This document shows, in pieces, positions 27,961 through 35,781 of a stretch of DNA of 39,902 bases. Where the stretch lies: positions 1-39,902 of the forward strand of contig URUQ01000002.1 of assembly GCA_900551145.1 (NCBI GenBank). The letters are read 5' to 3'. The notes beneath the pieces are model-generated. The model was given only the letters and a program-made list of their open reading frames with translations, ran no database searches and was not told the origin of the DNA. A program made the position numbers and the translations under genes. Numbering within the stretch: the stretch's first letter is position 1; every line of letters starts with the position of its first letter. The stretch comes from an uncultured Eubacteriales bacterium. Its GTDB lineage: Bacteria > Bacillota > Clostridia > Christensenellales > CAG-917.

Positions 27961-29013
27961 ATGGCAAACGTAAAAGTCGCTATCAACGGTTTTGGTCGTA
28001 TCGGTCGTCTCGCTTTCAGACAAATGTTTGGTGCAGACGGTTATGAAATCGTCGCTATCAACGATTTGACAAGCCCCAAAATGCTTGCTCATCTCTTGAA
28101 GTACGATTCGACGCAAGGCAACTATGCAAATTCTCACACGGTTGAGAGTTGTGAAGCGGTTCTCAACGAGGACGGCACAATCAAAGAAGACGGTTACATC
28201 GTCGTCGACGGCAAAAAGATCACCATCTACGCAAAAGCAAAAGCAGCAGAACTTCCTTGGGGAGAACTCGGCGTTGACGTAGTTTTGGAATGCACCGGCT
28301 TCTACACCTCAAAGGCAAAAGCACAAGCACACATCGACGCAGGCGCACGCAAAGTCGTCATCTCCGCACCCGCAGGCAACGACCTTCCCACAATCGTTTA
28401 CAACGTAAACCACACCACGCTCAAAGCAACGGACACCATCATCTCCGCAGCAAGCTGCACCACCAACTGCCTCGCTCCTATGGCAAAGGCTCTCAACGAT
28501 TATGCACCGATTATGAGCGGTATTATGACCACGGTTCACGCATACACGGGCGACCAAATGCCTCTTGACGGACCGCAAAGAAAGGGCGATCTCCGTCGTT
28601 CTCGCGCGGCTGCAATCAACATCGTTCCCAACAGCACCGGCGCTGCAAAAGCAATCGGTCTCGTTATTCCCGAACTCAACGGCAAACTCATCGGTTCTGC
28701 ACAACGCGTTCCGACCCCGACCGGTTCCACCACGATCCTCGTCGCAGTCGTCAAAGGTCAAGCAACCGTTGAAGGCATCAACGCAGCTATGAAAGCGGCA
28801 GCAACCGAGTCCTTCGGTTACAACACCGACCAAATCGTTTCTTCCGATATCATCGGCAGCCGTTTCGGTTCCATCTTCGACGCAACTCAAACTATGGTTG
28901 CTCCTATGGAAGACGGCAACACCCAAGTTCAAGTGGTTGCTTGGTACGACAACGAGAACAGCTACACTTCTCAAATGGTACGTACCATCAAGTACTTCTC
29001 CGAACTCAAATAA
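27961..29013 (+). CDS. gap: NAD-dependent glyceraldehyde-3-phosphate dehydrogenase
   Basis: This 350-aa glycolytic enzyme oxidises glyceraldehyde-3-phosphate to 1,3-bisphosphoglycerate, with NAD as acceptor. The Rossmann motif INGFGRIGR is at 8-16. Asp35 (in AINDL) is the residue that favours NAD over NADP. The catalytic Cys166 lies in SCTTNC and the activating His193 in TTVHAYTGDQ. The ending WYDNENSYTSQMVRT is typical. The ATG follows ATGGAGGAA (27946-27954), with GGAGG eight bases upstream; an upstream TTG at 27931 is not needed. It is monocistronic with its own promoter, and its stop codon merges with the second copy of the palindromic element. Such 3' ends on two abundant glycolytic mRNAs suggest a role in mRNA stability or termination. 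Confidence 0.97.
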   Translation: MANVKVAINGFGRIGRLAFRQMFGADGYEIVAINDLTSPKMLAHLLKYDSTQGNYANSHTVESCEAVLNEDGTIKEDGYIVVDGKKITIYAKAKAAELPWGELGVDVVLECTGFYTSKAKAQAHIDAGARKVVISAPAGNDLPTIVYNVNHTTLKATDTIISAASCTTNCLAPMAKALNDYAPIMSGIMTTVHAYTGDQMPLDGPQRKGDLRRSRAAAINIVPNSTGAAKAIGLVIPELNGKLIGSAQRVPTPTGSTTILVAVVKGQATVEGINAAMKAAATESFGYNTDQIVSSDIIGSRFGSIFDATQTMVAPMEDGNTQVQVVAWYDNENSYTSQMVRTIKYFSELK

Positions 29014-29137
29014 AAACTGCGCTAAACAGCGAATAACTTTGTCAGCACCCCGAGTTGTGCAAATCACGTACGAAAGTACGTTGGGTTTGCGCCCCTTGGG
29101 GTGCTTTCGCGTTCTTCATCTGTTTAGCGCAGTTTTT
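29012..29137 (+). repeat. Three-tier palindromic 3' element, copy 2
   Basis: It has the same plan as copy 1. The outer arms (29012-29029 and 29120-29137) pair perfectly over 18 bp around CGCTAAACAG/CTGTTTAGCG, ending in TTTTT. The middle stem is AGCACCCCGAG (29044-29054) with CTTGGGGTGCT (29095-29105), where a G-U replaces a G-C of copy 1. The inner stem is CGTAC/GTACG with a shortened loop. It overlaps the gap stop codon. Confidence 0.9.
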
Positions 29138-29140
29138 ACA

Positions 29141-29196
29141 AAACGCGCTATTTAGCGAACAACTTTTCCTTGCTTTTCATCTAAATATCGTGGTTT
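29141..29196 (+). repeat. Degenerate third copy of the palindromic element
   Basis: CGCTATTTAG (29146-29155) faces CTAAATATCG (29181-29190) at the places of the outer arms. The flanking AGCGAACAACTTT and TTTTCATC resemble the unpaired segments of copies 1 and 2. The middle and inner stems are missing. Confidence 0.5.
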
Positions 29197-29306
29197 AACC
29201 TTAAAATCTAAAACCTATTTTTTAGTCCGCTCAATATTTTCGCGGATGGTATTTTTTATCTTCAACTCTTTCATACGTTAGTATTAAAAAATATACATAT
29301 TAGTAT

Positions 29307-29335
29307 TTGCCAAGTCGGTGGTTTGGTGTTAGAAT
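29307..29335 (+). promoter_or_regulatory. Promoter of the iron alcohol dehydrogenase
   Basis: TTGCCA (29307-29312), a 17-bp spacer and TAGAAT (29330-29335) lie 43 bp before the ATG. The leader contains a small ACGGA-TTTT-TCCGT hairpin (29352-29365) just before the GGAGG site. Confidence 0.75.
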
Positions 29336-29378
29336 ATATCCATAAAAACTCACGGATTTTTCCGTATTTGGAGGAAAT

Positions 29379-30608
29379 ATGAACGTATTTACAAAAATCG
29401 GTTGCCGCATTTTCCAACAAACTATGCGCGTTGCAATGTTTTTACTTCCTTGGAATCAATGCAAAAAGACGCTTTCGGGCCCGGGAAGCATTTCCGAACT
29501 TCCTAAATTCCTTAAAGATCAGGGCTTCAAGAGCGTACTTATCGTCACCGATGGTTTCTTGTTTTCAAACGGCAAAGCCGATCCTATTATGAAAGCGTGC
29601 CAAGAGCAAGGCATGAAGAGTTGCTGCTATCACGACGTCGTTCCCAATCCGACCATTCAAAACATAGAAGAAGGTCTCAAAATGTACAATGAGAACGGTT
29701 GTGACGTCATCGTAGCACTCGGCGGAGGCAGTGCAATGGACTGCGCAAAGGGTATCGGCGCAAGAGTCGCTTGCCCCAAGAAGAGCGTTCCTCAAATGAA
29801 AGGCGTGCTCAAAATTATGATTACGGGACACAAACTTCCTCCTCTCGTTGCAATTCCTACCACGTCCGGTACGGGCAGTGAAGCGACGCTTGCCGCAGTC
29901 ATCTCCAACCCCGAAACGCACGAGAAATACCCCATCAACGATCCGTTCCTCATTCCGAGATACGTCGTTATGGATCCGGAACTTACCAAGTCCCTTCCTC
30001 CGCATCTCACTTCAACCACGGGTATGGACGCGCTCACTCACGCGGTAGAGGCGTACATCGGCGGAGAGAACACCAGACAAACCAAGAAAGAGGCAATCGA
30101 GGCGGTGCAACTTATCCACAAATACCTCAAACAAGCCTACGATCACGGTGACGATCTCGAAGCGCGCGTCGAGATGCAAAAGGCGGCGTACCTTGCGGGT
30201 AAAGCGTTCACTCGCGCATACGTCGGATACGTACACGCAGTCGCTCACACGCTGGGCGGTGAGTACGGTGTGCCTCACGGTCTTGCAAACGCAGTCATTT
30301 TGCCGCACGTTTTGAGAGCATACGGCAAGTCCGCACACAAGAAACTCGCTCAACTTGCAGATTGCATCGGCATCAAGGGCGCAAACAACGCAGAAAAAGC
30401 AAACAACTTCATTCAATGGATTGACGATATGAACGCCGCGATGAACATCCCCACCAAGATTATGTCTCGCGACGGCGGAAAACTCATCGAAGAGGAGCGT
30501 TTGCCGCGTATGATCGATCACGCATACGCAGAGGCAAATCCGCTTTATCCTTGCCCGCAAGTTTGGGGCAAAAAGGAAATCGAGAAGATTTACCGCGAAA
30601 TTATGTGA
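29379..30608 (+). CDS. Iron-containing alcohol dehydrogenase (group III)
   Basis: This 409-aa cytosolic NAD(P)-dependent dehydrogenase of the PF00465 family probably reduces an aldehyde or ketone to an alcohol during fermentation. The nucleotide-binding motif GGGSAMD is at 115-121 and IPTTSGTGSEAT at 159-170. The predicted iron ligands are Asp217 and His221 (GMDALTHAVEAY), His286 and His300 (VPHG); their spacing matches FucO-type enzymes. The first 20 or so residues are an N-terminal extension with hydrophobic character, longer than I expect for the core family. The ATG has GGAGG at 29370-29374. Placed after aldolase and GAPDH with its own promoter, it could reoxidise the NADH that GAPDH makes. 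The substrate is not decided by sequence. Confidence 0.93.
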   Translation: MNVFTKIGCRIFQQTMRVAMFLLPWNQCKKTLSGPGSISELPKFLKDQGFKSVLIVTDGFLFSNGKADPIMKACQEQGMKSCCYHDVVPNPTIQNIEEGLKMYNENGCDVIVALGGGSAMDCAKGIGARVACPKKSVPQMKGVLKIMITGHKLPPLVAIPTTSGTGSEATLAAVISNPETHEKYPINDPFLIPRYVVMDPELTKSLPPHLTSTTGMDALTHAVEAYIGGENTRQTKKEAIEAVQLIHKYLKQAYDHGDDLEARVEMQKAAYLAGKAFTRAYVGYVHAVAHTLGGEYGVPHGLANAVILPHVLRAYGKSAHKKLAQLADCIGIKGANNAEKANNFIQWIDDMNAAMNIPTKIMSRDGGKLIEEERLPRMIDHAYAEANPLYPCPQVWGKKEIEKIYREIM

Positions 30609-30656
30609 TTTTTGAGGTTGCCTTTGCGGGCAATCGCAAATCTTGCGCATAGAGTC

Positions 30657-30709
30657 AAACCCTGTCTGCCGTGGGTGCAATCGTTGCATTTTCGGCATGC
30701 GGGGTTTTT
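30657..30709 (+). terminator. Intrinsic terminator with branched stem
   Basis: AAACCC (30657-30662) pairs with GGGTTT (30702-30707). Inside it TGCCG pairs with CGGCA, and TGCAA with TTGCA. The 3' side runs into TTTTT. It ends the alcohol dehydrogenase transcript. Confidence 0.75.
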
Positions 30710-30746
30710 CGCACTCAAAAACGAAAAATAAAGGATATAACCTTTT

Positions 30747-32537
30747 ATGCTGTTTGGAAAATACATAAACAAATACTACCTCAAATACAGTTGGCTGTTT
30801 TTGCTCGGGATCGTAGGACTCGTCGCCGTTGACGTGTTCCAACTTTTCATACCCGAATATCTTGGCAAACTCGTAGATATGTTTGACGGCAGTGCGATAG
30901 ACAAAGCGGCGCTCAAAGAGATAATTCTCGGCGTAATCGTCGTTGCGCTCGTTATGTTTTTCGGACGCATTATGTGGAGATTGTCCATATTCAACGCTTC
31001 TCAACGCATAGAGGCGGACTTGCGTCACAATATGTTCCTAAAAGCAGAGAGGCTTTCTCAACGCTATTATCACGAGAACAAAGTGGGCACTGTTATGGCA
31101 TGGTTCACGACCGACCTCGAAACGATAGAGGAATTTTTCGGTTGGGGCTCGGTTATGCTCGTTGACGCAATGTTCCTCTCGGTGCTTGCGCTTTACAAGA
31201 TGTTTGCGCTCGACTGGGTGCTTTCGTGCATACTCTTGCTTCCGCTTATACTCATAGTGGTGTGGGGTATGCTTGTTGAAAAGTTTATGGCACTCAAATG
31301 GGAGCAACGCCAAACGGAGTTTGACAAACTTTACGACTTTTCGCAAGAGAGTTTTACGGGAATACGCGTTATCAAGGCTTTTGTCAAGGAAACTCAACAG
31401 CTTCACGCCTTTGCAAAAATCGCGAAACGCAACAAAGACGCCAATATCGAGTTCGTAAAAGTGTCGGTTATATTCGACGCAATAATCTCAGTTATCATTT
31501 CAGCCATTATGGCGCTTATTTTAGGACTTGGCGGATATTTCGTGTACAAATTCTCAATCGGTGCGCCGGTCGTCATATTCGGGCATACGGTGGACATGAG
31601 CGCGGGCGGACTTATCACGTTCGTGGGTTATTTCGACACTCTCGTATGGCCGATGATTGCACTCGGACAAGTGGTGTCTATGCGTTCGCGCGCAAAAGCG
31701 TCCTTAAAGCGTGTCACCAACTTCCTTGACCAAGAAGAAGAGATACACAACCCCGACAACGCCTACGTGCTCGAAGACGTCAAAGGAAACGTCACTTTCA
31801 AAGACTTTTCTTTTGCCTATCCCAATACTGACGCAGACGTGCTCAAAAATGTTACCATAGACATAAAAGCGGGCGAAAGCGTTGGCGTCGTGGGCAAGAT
31901 AGGAAGTGGCAAAACGACGCTTGTCAACACTCTTTTGCGTCTTTACAACATAGACAAAGGCAAAGTGTTTATAGACGGTCACGACGTTATGGATTGCGAT
32001 ATCGAGAGCGTGCGAAACGCAATCGGATACGTACCGCAAGACAACTTTCTTTTCAGCGACAAGGTAAAAAACAACATAGCGTTCTCTTGCGAGACGCTTG
32101 ATATGGACAAAGTGTACGAAGCGGCAAAGTTTGCCGACGTACACTCAAATATAAAAGACTTTACGGAAGGATACGACACCGTATCGGGCGAGAGAGGCGT
32201 AACCCTTTCGGGCGGACAAAAGCAACGTATATCTATTGCACGCGCATACATAAAAGACGCACCGATTATGATTTTGGACGACTCGGTGTCCGCGGTTGAC
32301 GTTAAGACGGAGGAGACCATACTTGCAAATATCCAAAATCAACGCAAAGGCAAGACTACGATAGTCATAGCGTCGCGCGTGTCCACGGTGTCTCACCTTG
32401 ACAAAATTCTCGTATTGAACGACGGTGAAGTGGAGGCTTTCGACACTCCTCAAAGACTTGAAACAATTTCACCGACGTACAACAAGATGGTGTATTTGCA
32501 AAAACTCGAAAGAGAAGTGGAAGGGGGTGAGGCGTGA
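30747..32537 (+). CDS. ABC exporter half-transporter with degenerate ATP site
   Basis: This 596-aa half-transporter has an N-terminal six-helix permease domain (about 15-310) and a C-terminal ATPase. Walker A GKIGSGKT is at 383-390, and the signature LSGGQKQR follows. The Walker B acidic pair is Asp511-Asp512, where the second residue should be the catalytic Glu. The switch position is Ser543 in VIASRVST, where His is normal. Both substitutions are those of the non-hydrolysing subunit of asymmetric heterodimeric exporters such as TM287/288 and BmrC/BmrD. Its stop overlaps the next ATG by one base, so the two are translationally coupled and should form one complex. Typical substrates of the family are drugs, lipids or peptides; this one is unknown. 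Confidence 0.92.
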   Translation: MLFGKYINKYYLKYSWLFLLGIVGLVAVDVFQLFIPEYLGKLVDMFDGSAIDKAALKEIILGVIVVALVMFFGRIMWRLSIFNASQRIEADLRHNMFLKAERLSQRYYHENKVGTVMAWFTTDLETIEEFFGWGSVMLVDAMFLSVLALYKMFALDWVLSCILLLPLILIVVWGMLVEKFMALKWEQRQTEFDKLYDFSQESFTGIRVIKAFVKETQQLHAFAKIAKRNKDANIEFVKVSVIFDAIISVIISAIMALILGLGGYFVYKFSIGAPVVIFGHTVDMSAGGLITFVGYFDTLVWPMIALGQVVSMRSRAKASLKRVTNFLDQEEEIHNPDNAYVLEDVKGNVTFKDFSFAYPNTDADVLKNVTIDIKAGESVGVVGKIGSGKTTLVNTLLRLYNIDKGKVFIDGHDVMDCDIESVRNAIGYVPQDNFLFSDKVKNNIAFSCETLDMDKVYEAAKFADVHSNIKDFTEGYDTVSGERGVTLSGGQKQRISIARAYIKDAPIMILDDSVSAVDVKTEETILANIQNQRKGKTTIVIASRVSTVSHLDKILVLNDGEVEAFDTPQRLETISPTYNKMVYLQKLEREVEGGEA

Positions 32538-34303
32538 TGACAAACGAAGTCGAAAAACTAAAAGGCAACGTTCACATTCCCACGAAAGTGATGTTAAAGC
32601 GCATAAATAACTACTTAAAACCCGAGATTGCGCGATTTGTCGGTGCAATGCTCCTTATAGTAGTCAACGTTGTGCTCGATATCATATTGCCTCTTTTCGT
32701 AAGCCGTATCACCAACAATTTGAAGTCGGACGGCATAAATTTGCAATTCATCGTAGGTATGGCAATAGCCTACCTTGCCATAGGCGTATGCAACCAAGGC
32801 TTCCTCGTGTGGGAGTCGATGCTCCTTCAAAAAGCGGGACAAAACATAATCTATCGCTTACGCACGGAAGTGTTCGAACATATCGAAAAACTCTCTCAAA
32901 ATCAGTTTGACGAAATGCCCGTCGGCTCTTTGGTAACGCGTGTGGCGTCCTATACGGCGTCGATGTCCGACTTGTTCACCAACGTTATCGTCAACGTTAT
33001 CCGCAACGTTTTGACGGTTGTTGGCGTGTACGGGATAATGCTTTACATATCATGGCAGTTGTCGCTTGTTATGCTCGGCTTCATAGTCGTGGTGTTTATA
33101 ACGTCCTACTTTTTCAGAAAAATCGTCAGAAAGGTGTTCACCAAAGAGCGTGAGTATATATCCGACCTCAACGCCTTCCTCAACGAGAACTTGTCGGGAA
33201 TGAAACTCATTCAAATCTTCAATCGCGAAGCGAAAAAAGACGGCGAGTTTATGCAAAAGAACGAGAATTTGCGCAAGTCGAGATACAAAGTCGTTTTGGC
33301 GTTCGGCATATACCGTCCGTTTATAACCTTGCTTTATATCACGTCGATAGCGGTGACGTTCTGGCTTGGGATGGAGTTTGGATTGAATGCCGGTATGATA
33401 GTTGCGTTCTACCTCTACTTGTCACGCTTTTTCAACCCCATACAAAACCTTGCCGACCAACTCAACAATTTGCAGAAGGCAATGACCGCATCCGAGAGGC
33501 TTTTCAACCTCCTCGACGTAGTGCCCGAGATACAAGACAAAGAGGACGCTGTTTGGGTGGACAAGTTCGAGGGTAAAATCGAGTTCAAAAACGTATGGTT
33601 TGCCTACAAGGACGAGGATTGGATACTCAAAGACGTGTCATTCACCATCAATCCAAAAGAGACTTGTGCTTTCGTAGGTGCGACCGGCGCGGGTAAAACC
33701 ACCATTTTGTCCCTCATCGTTCGCAATTACGAGATACAAAAAGGTCAAATCCTTATAGACGGCAGAGATATCAGCACCATAGATATACACTCCTTGCGCA
33801 AGGGCATCGGTCAAATGCTCCAAGACGTATTTTTGTTCAGCGGAACGGTGCGTAGCAATATCACCCTCAACGATGATTCGTTTACGGACGAAGAGATAAA
33901 TGCGGCTTGCAAGTACGTCAACGCCGACACGTTTATATCCTCGCAAGAGCACGGGCTTGACGAAGAGGTCATAGAGAGAGGCGAAAACTTCTCGCAAGGG
34001 CAACGACAGTTGTTGTCATTCTCGCGCACGGTTTTGCACAAGCCCCAAATCTTGATTTTGGATGAGGCAACCGCCAATATCGACACCGAGACGGAAGTCG
34101 TAATACAGCAATCGCTTGAAAAAATCCGCAATATCGGCACTATGCTCGTGGTGGCGCACAGACTTTCAACCATACAGCACGCCGACCAAATAATCGTTCT
34201 CCAAAACGGCAGCATTATCGAGAGAGGCACTCACCAACAGTTGCTCAAAAACAAGGGCTATTATCACAAACTCTACGAGTTGCAGTTTGAAAATCGCGAT
34301 TGA
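32537..34303 (+). CDS. ABC exporter half-transporter with canonical ATP site
   Basis: This 588-aa partner of the preceding gene has a six-helix permease domain (about 25-320) and a C-terminal ATPase. Walker A GATGAGKT is at 381-388, Walker B ends Asp509-Glu510 (ILILDEATANID), and the switch His541 lies in VVAHRLSTI. The signature is FSQGQRQ instead of LSGGQ. The Q variant is typical of the catalytic subunit in asymmetric heterodimers, because this loop faces the degenerate site of the partner. The ATG at 32537 shares its A with the upstream stop and follows a G-rich site (32523-32532); the GTG at 32534 is a less likely start. The gene ends before a weak hairpin and T7 run, so its terminator is unclear. 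Confidence 0.93.
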   Translation: MTNEVEKLKGNVHIPTKVMLKRINNYLKPEIARFVGAMLLIVVNVVLDIILPLFVSRITNNLKSDGINLQFIVGMAIAYLAIGVCNQGFLVWESMLLQKAGQNIIYRLRTEVFEHIEKLSQNQFDEMPVGSLVTRVASYTASMSDLFTNVIVNVIRNVLTVVGVYGIMLYISWQLSLVMLGFIVVVFITSYFFRKIVRKVFTKEREYISDLNAFLNENLSGMKLIQIFNREAKKDGEFMQKNENLRKSRYKVVLAFGIYRPFITLLYITSIAVTFWLGMEFGLNAGMIVAFYLYLSRFFNPIQNLADQLNNLQKAMTASERLFNLLDVVPEIQDKEDAVWVDKFEGKIEFKNVWFAYKDEDWILKDVSFTINPKETCAFVGATGAGKTTILSLIVRNYEIQKGQILIDGRDISTIDIHSLRKGIGQMLQDVFLFSGTVRSNITLNDDSFTDEEINAACKYVNADTFISSQEHGLDEEVIERGENFSQGQRQLLSFSRTVLHKPQILILDEATANIDTETEVVIQQSLEKIRNIGTMLVVAHRLSTIQHADQIIVLQNGSIIERGTHQQLLKNKGYYHKLYELQFENRD

Positions 34304-34372
34304 CCGCTTTTTTTGTAATAAACTACAATTGTTTGAGATGTTCAACAATTTGTCTTGTAACTTTTCAAAAGG

Positions 34373-34400
34373 TTGACATTTTTCGGGCACGTGATAAAAT
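34373..34400 (+). promoter_or_regulatory. Promoter of the lipid kinase gene
   Basis: TTGACA (34373-34378), a 16-bp spacer and TAAAAT (34395-34400) predict a start near 34407 and a 23-nt leader. This separates the lipid kinase from the ABC operon. Confidence 0.8.
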
Positions 34401-34429
34401 ATACATATATCAAAAAGACGGAGATATAT

Positions 34430-35296
34430 ATGTACCACATAATCGTAAACCCGACGGGCGGCAAGGGCAAATCGCTCAAAGCGCTCGGCAAAGTCGAAGA
34501 ATTGTTGAAGAAAAACGGTGCGGAATACACCATACATAAGACGGAATACGCCGGACACGCAACCGAGATTGCGAGAGAACTTTCTCAAACACCCGATACC
34601 AAGATTATCGCAATGGGCGGCGACGGTTCTTTCCACGAGGTGCTTTGCGGTATCGACAACTTTGACAACGTAACGCTCGGTCTCATTGCTTGCGGAAGCG
34701 GAAACGACTTTATCAAGAAGTCCGGACACTCCGCCAAGATCGAAGAAGCGGTTGCGACCATTCTCAAGGACAAACCCTCGTATGTTGACTATATGGAACT
34801 CGGCAAGTATCGTTGCCTCAACGTAGGCGGCGGAGGTATGGACGTCGACGTATTGCTCAAATATGCGCAATGCAAGACGCTCAAAGGCAAGGCGGCATAC
34901 TATTATTCGTTGTTCTACACGTTGTGCCACACGAGATTCCACCACTTGCGTATCACCGCAGACGGCGTAACCAAGGATGCCAGCGTCTTTATGATAGGCA
35001 TAGGCAACGGCGGATTTATCGGCGGCGGAATTCCCATCTGTCCCAACGCAGTCGTTGACGATGGATTGCTCAACGTAGGCTACGTCAGCGAGATGAAAAA
35101 GAGCAAGATTTTGTCCCGTTTGGCAAAGTTCCTCAAAGGCAAACACGTCGGCACGGACTGGGGCGGAGAATACACCGCAAAGAAGATCACCATCGAAGCG
35201 CTTGACGACAGCAGGTTTGAGCTCGACGGTGAAATCATCGACGACACCAAGCTCGACATCGAAGTCGTACACGGCAAACTCAAAATGTACAGATAA
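34430..35296 (+). CDS. Diacylglycerol kinase family lipid kinase (YegS/BmrU-like)
   Basis: This 288-aa soluble, membrane-associating kinase of the DAGK catalytic family probably phosphorylates diacylglycerol or a related lipid and returns it to phospholipid synthesis. The N-terminus has NPTGGKGK (7-14), then the ATP-binding GGDGSFHEV (about 63-71) and GSGNDF (about 92-97). The C-terminal beta-sandwich carries FELDGEII, typical of YegS/DagB proteins. The ATG is chosen from GACGGAG at 34417-34423; an upstream TTG frame begins inside the -35 element and cannot be the start. Its own promoter and a strong terminator (35302-35332) make it monocistronic. The exact lipid cannot be told from sequence. 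Confidence 0.92.
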   Translation: MYHIIVNPTGGKGKSLKALGKVEELLKKNGAEYTIHKTEYAGHATEIARELSQTPDTKIIAMGGDGSFHEVLCGIDNFDNVTLGLIACGSGNDFIKKSGHSAKIEEAVATILKDKPSYVDYMELGKYRCLNVGGGGMDVDVLLKYAQCKTLKGKAAYYYSLFYTLCHTRFHHLRITADGVTKDASVFMIGIGNGGFIGGGIPICPNAVVDDGLLNVGYVSEMKKSKILSRLAKFLKGKHVGTDWGGEYTAKKITIEALDDSRFELDGEIIDDTKLDIEVVHGKLKMYR

Positions 35297-35301
35297 ACCT
35301 C

Positions 35302-35332
35302 ACGAGCCACTCAACCGAGTGGCTCGTTTTAT
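35302..35332 (+). terminator. Intrinsic terminator
   Basis: ACGAGCCACTC (35302-35312) pairs perfectly with GAGTGGCTCGT (35317-35327) around an AACC loop, followed by TTT. It ends the lipid kinase transcript. Between here and the tRNA promoter I see only an inverted repeat ATATCAAA/TTTGATAT (35363-35392). Confidence 0.9.
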
Positions 35333-35478
35333 GTCCAAAACGAACAAAGAGAGGCTTGTTATATATCAAAATCACGCAAAGTTATTTGATATAATGGCTT
35401 TTTTAAGCTCAAAACAAACGAAACGTCTCAATCGAACCGCTTATGCGTGTCGAAAAAGCACCAATTGTGCGCTTTCTC

Positions 35479-35507
35479 TCGACAAATACGGCAAAAAAAG
35501 ATAGAAT
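35479..35507 (+). promoter_or_regulatory. tRNA promoter
   Basis: TCGACA (35479-35484), a 17-bp spacer and TAGAAT (35502-35507) lie nine bases before the first base of the tRNA. Confidence 0.75.
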
Positions 35508-35515
35508 ACAGATAT

Positions 35516-35592
35516 GCACCCATGGCGCAACTGGATAGCGCATCAGATTCCGATTCTGACGGTTGGCGGTTCGAATCCGTTTGGGTGCACCA
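35516..35592 (+). tRNA. tRNA-Arg (anticodon CCG)
   Basis: The full cloverleaf is 77 nt with an encoded CCA end. The acceptor GCACCCA pairs with TGGGTGC, the D stem is GCGC/GCGC, and the anticodon stem is TCAGA/TCTGA with loop TTCCGAT, giving anticodon CCG at 35550-35552. The T loop is TTCGAAT, and the T stem GGCGG/CCGTT includes two G-U pairs. It reads CGG codons. It is a single-gene transcript with its own promoter and terminator. Confidence 0.95.
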
Positions 35593-35600
35593 ACTATTTA

Positions 35601-35638
35601 GCGGTCTGTAAGATTTTTACAGACTGCATTTTATATTT
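35601..35638 (+). terminator. Intrinsic terminator of the tRNA transcript
   Basis: GCGGTCTGTAA (35601-35611) pairs with TTACAGACTGC (35617-35627) with one G-U pair, followed by ATTTTATATTT. Confidence 0.82.
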
Positions 35639-35686
35639 GGCGATTGTTTTAAGAGATTTGTAGTCCTCGTAAAATGCAAAAAAGTA

Positions 35687-35715
35687 TTGACAATTAGTAA
35701 TTGTGTGGGTAAAAT
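35687..35715 (+). promoter_or_regulatory. Promoter of the nucleotidyltransferase with -35 palindrome
   Basis: TTGACA (35687-35692), a 17-bp spacer and TAAAAT (35710-35715) form a strong promoter. The palindrome ACAATT-AGT-AATTGT (35690-35704) covers part of the -35 and spacer and resembles MarR/OhrR-type sites. Confidence 0.8.
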
Positions 35716-35721
35716 GATGTG

Positions 35722-35744
35722 ATTTGGTACAATGAATACCAAAT
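35722..35744 (+). promoter_or_regulatory. Candidate operator over the transcription start
   Basis: A perfect 8-bp inverted repeat, ATTTGGTA (35722-35729) and TACCAAAT (35737-35744), has a 7-base spacer and begins where transcription should start. It could bind a repressor or form a 5' hairpin in the mRNA. Confidence 0.5.
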
Positions 35745-35781
35745 GGGTGGCATATGGGAATAATTTTTGGAGGGATTTATT

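Noticed and set aside
34304..34330. Terminator after the ABC operon
   Set aside because: Only a 3-bp GCG/CGC stem precedes the T7 run; too weak to call.
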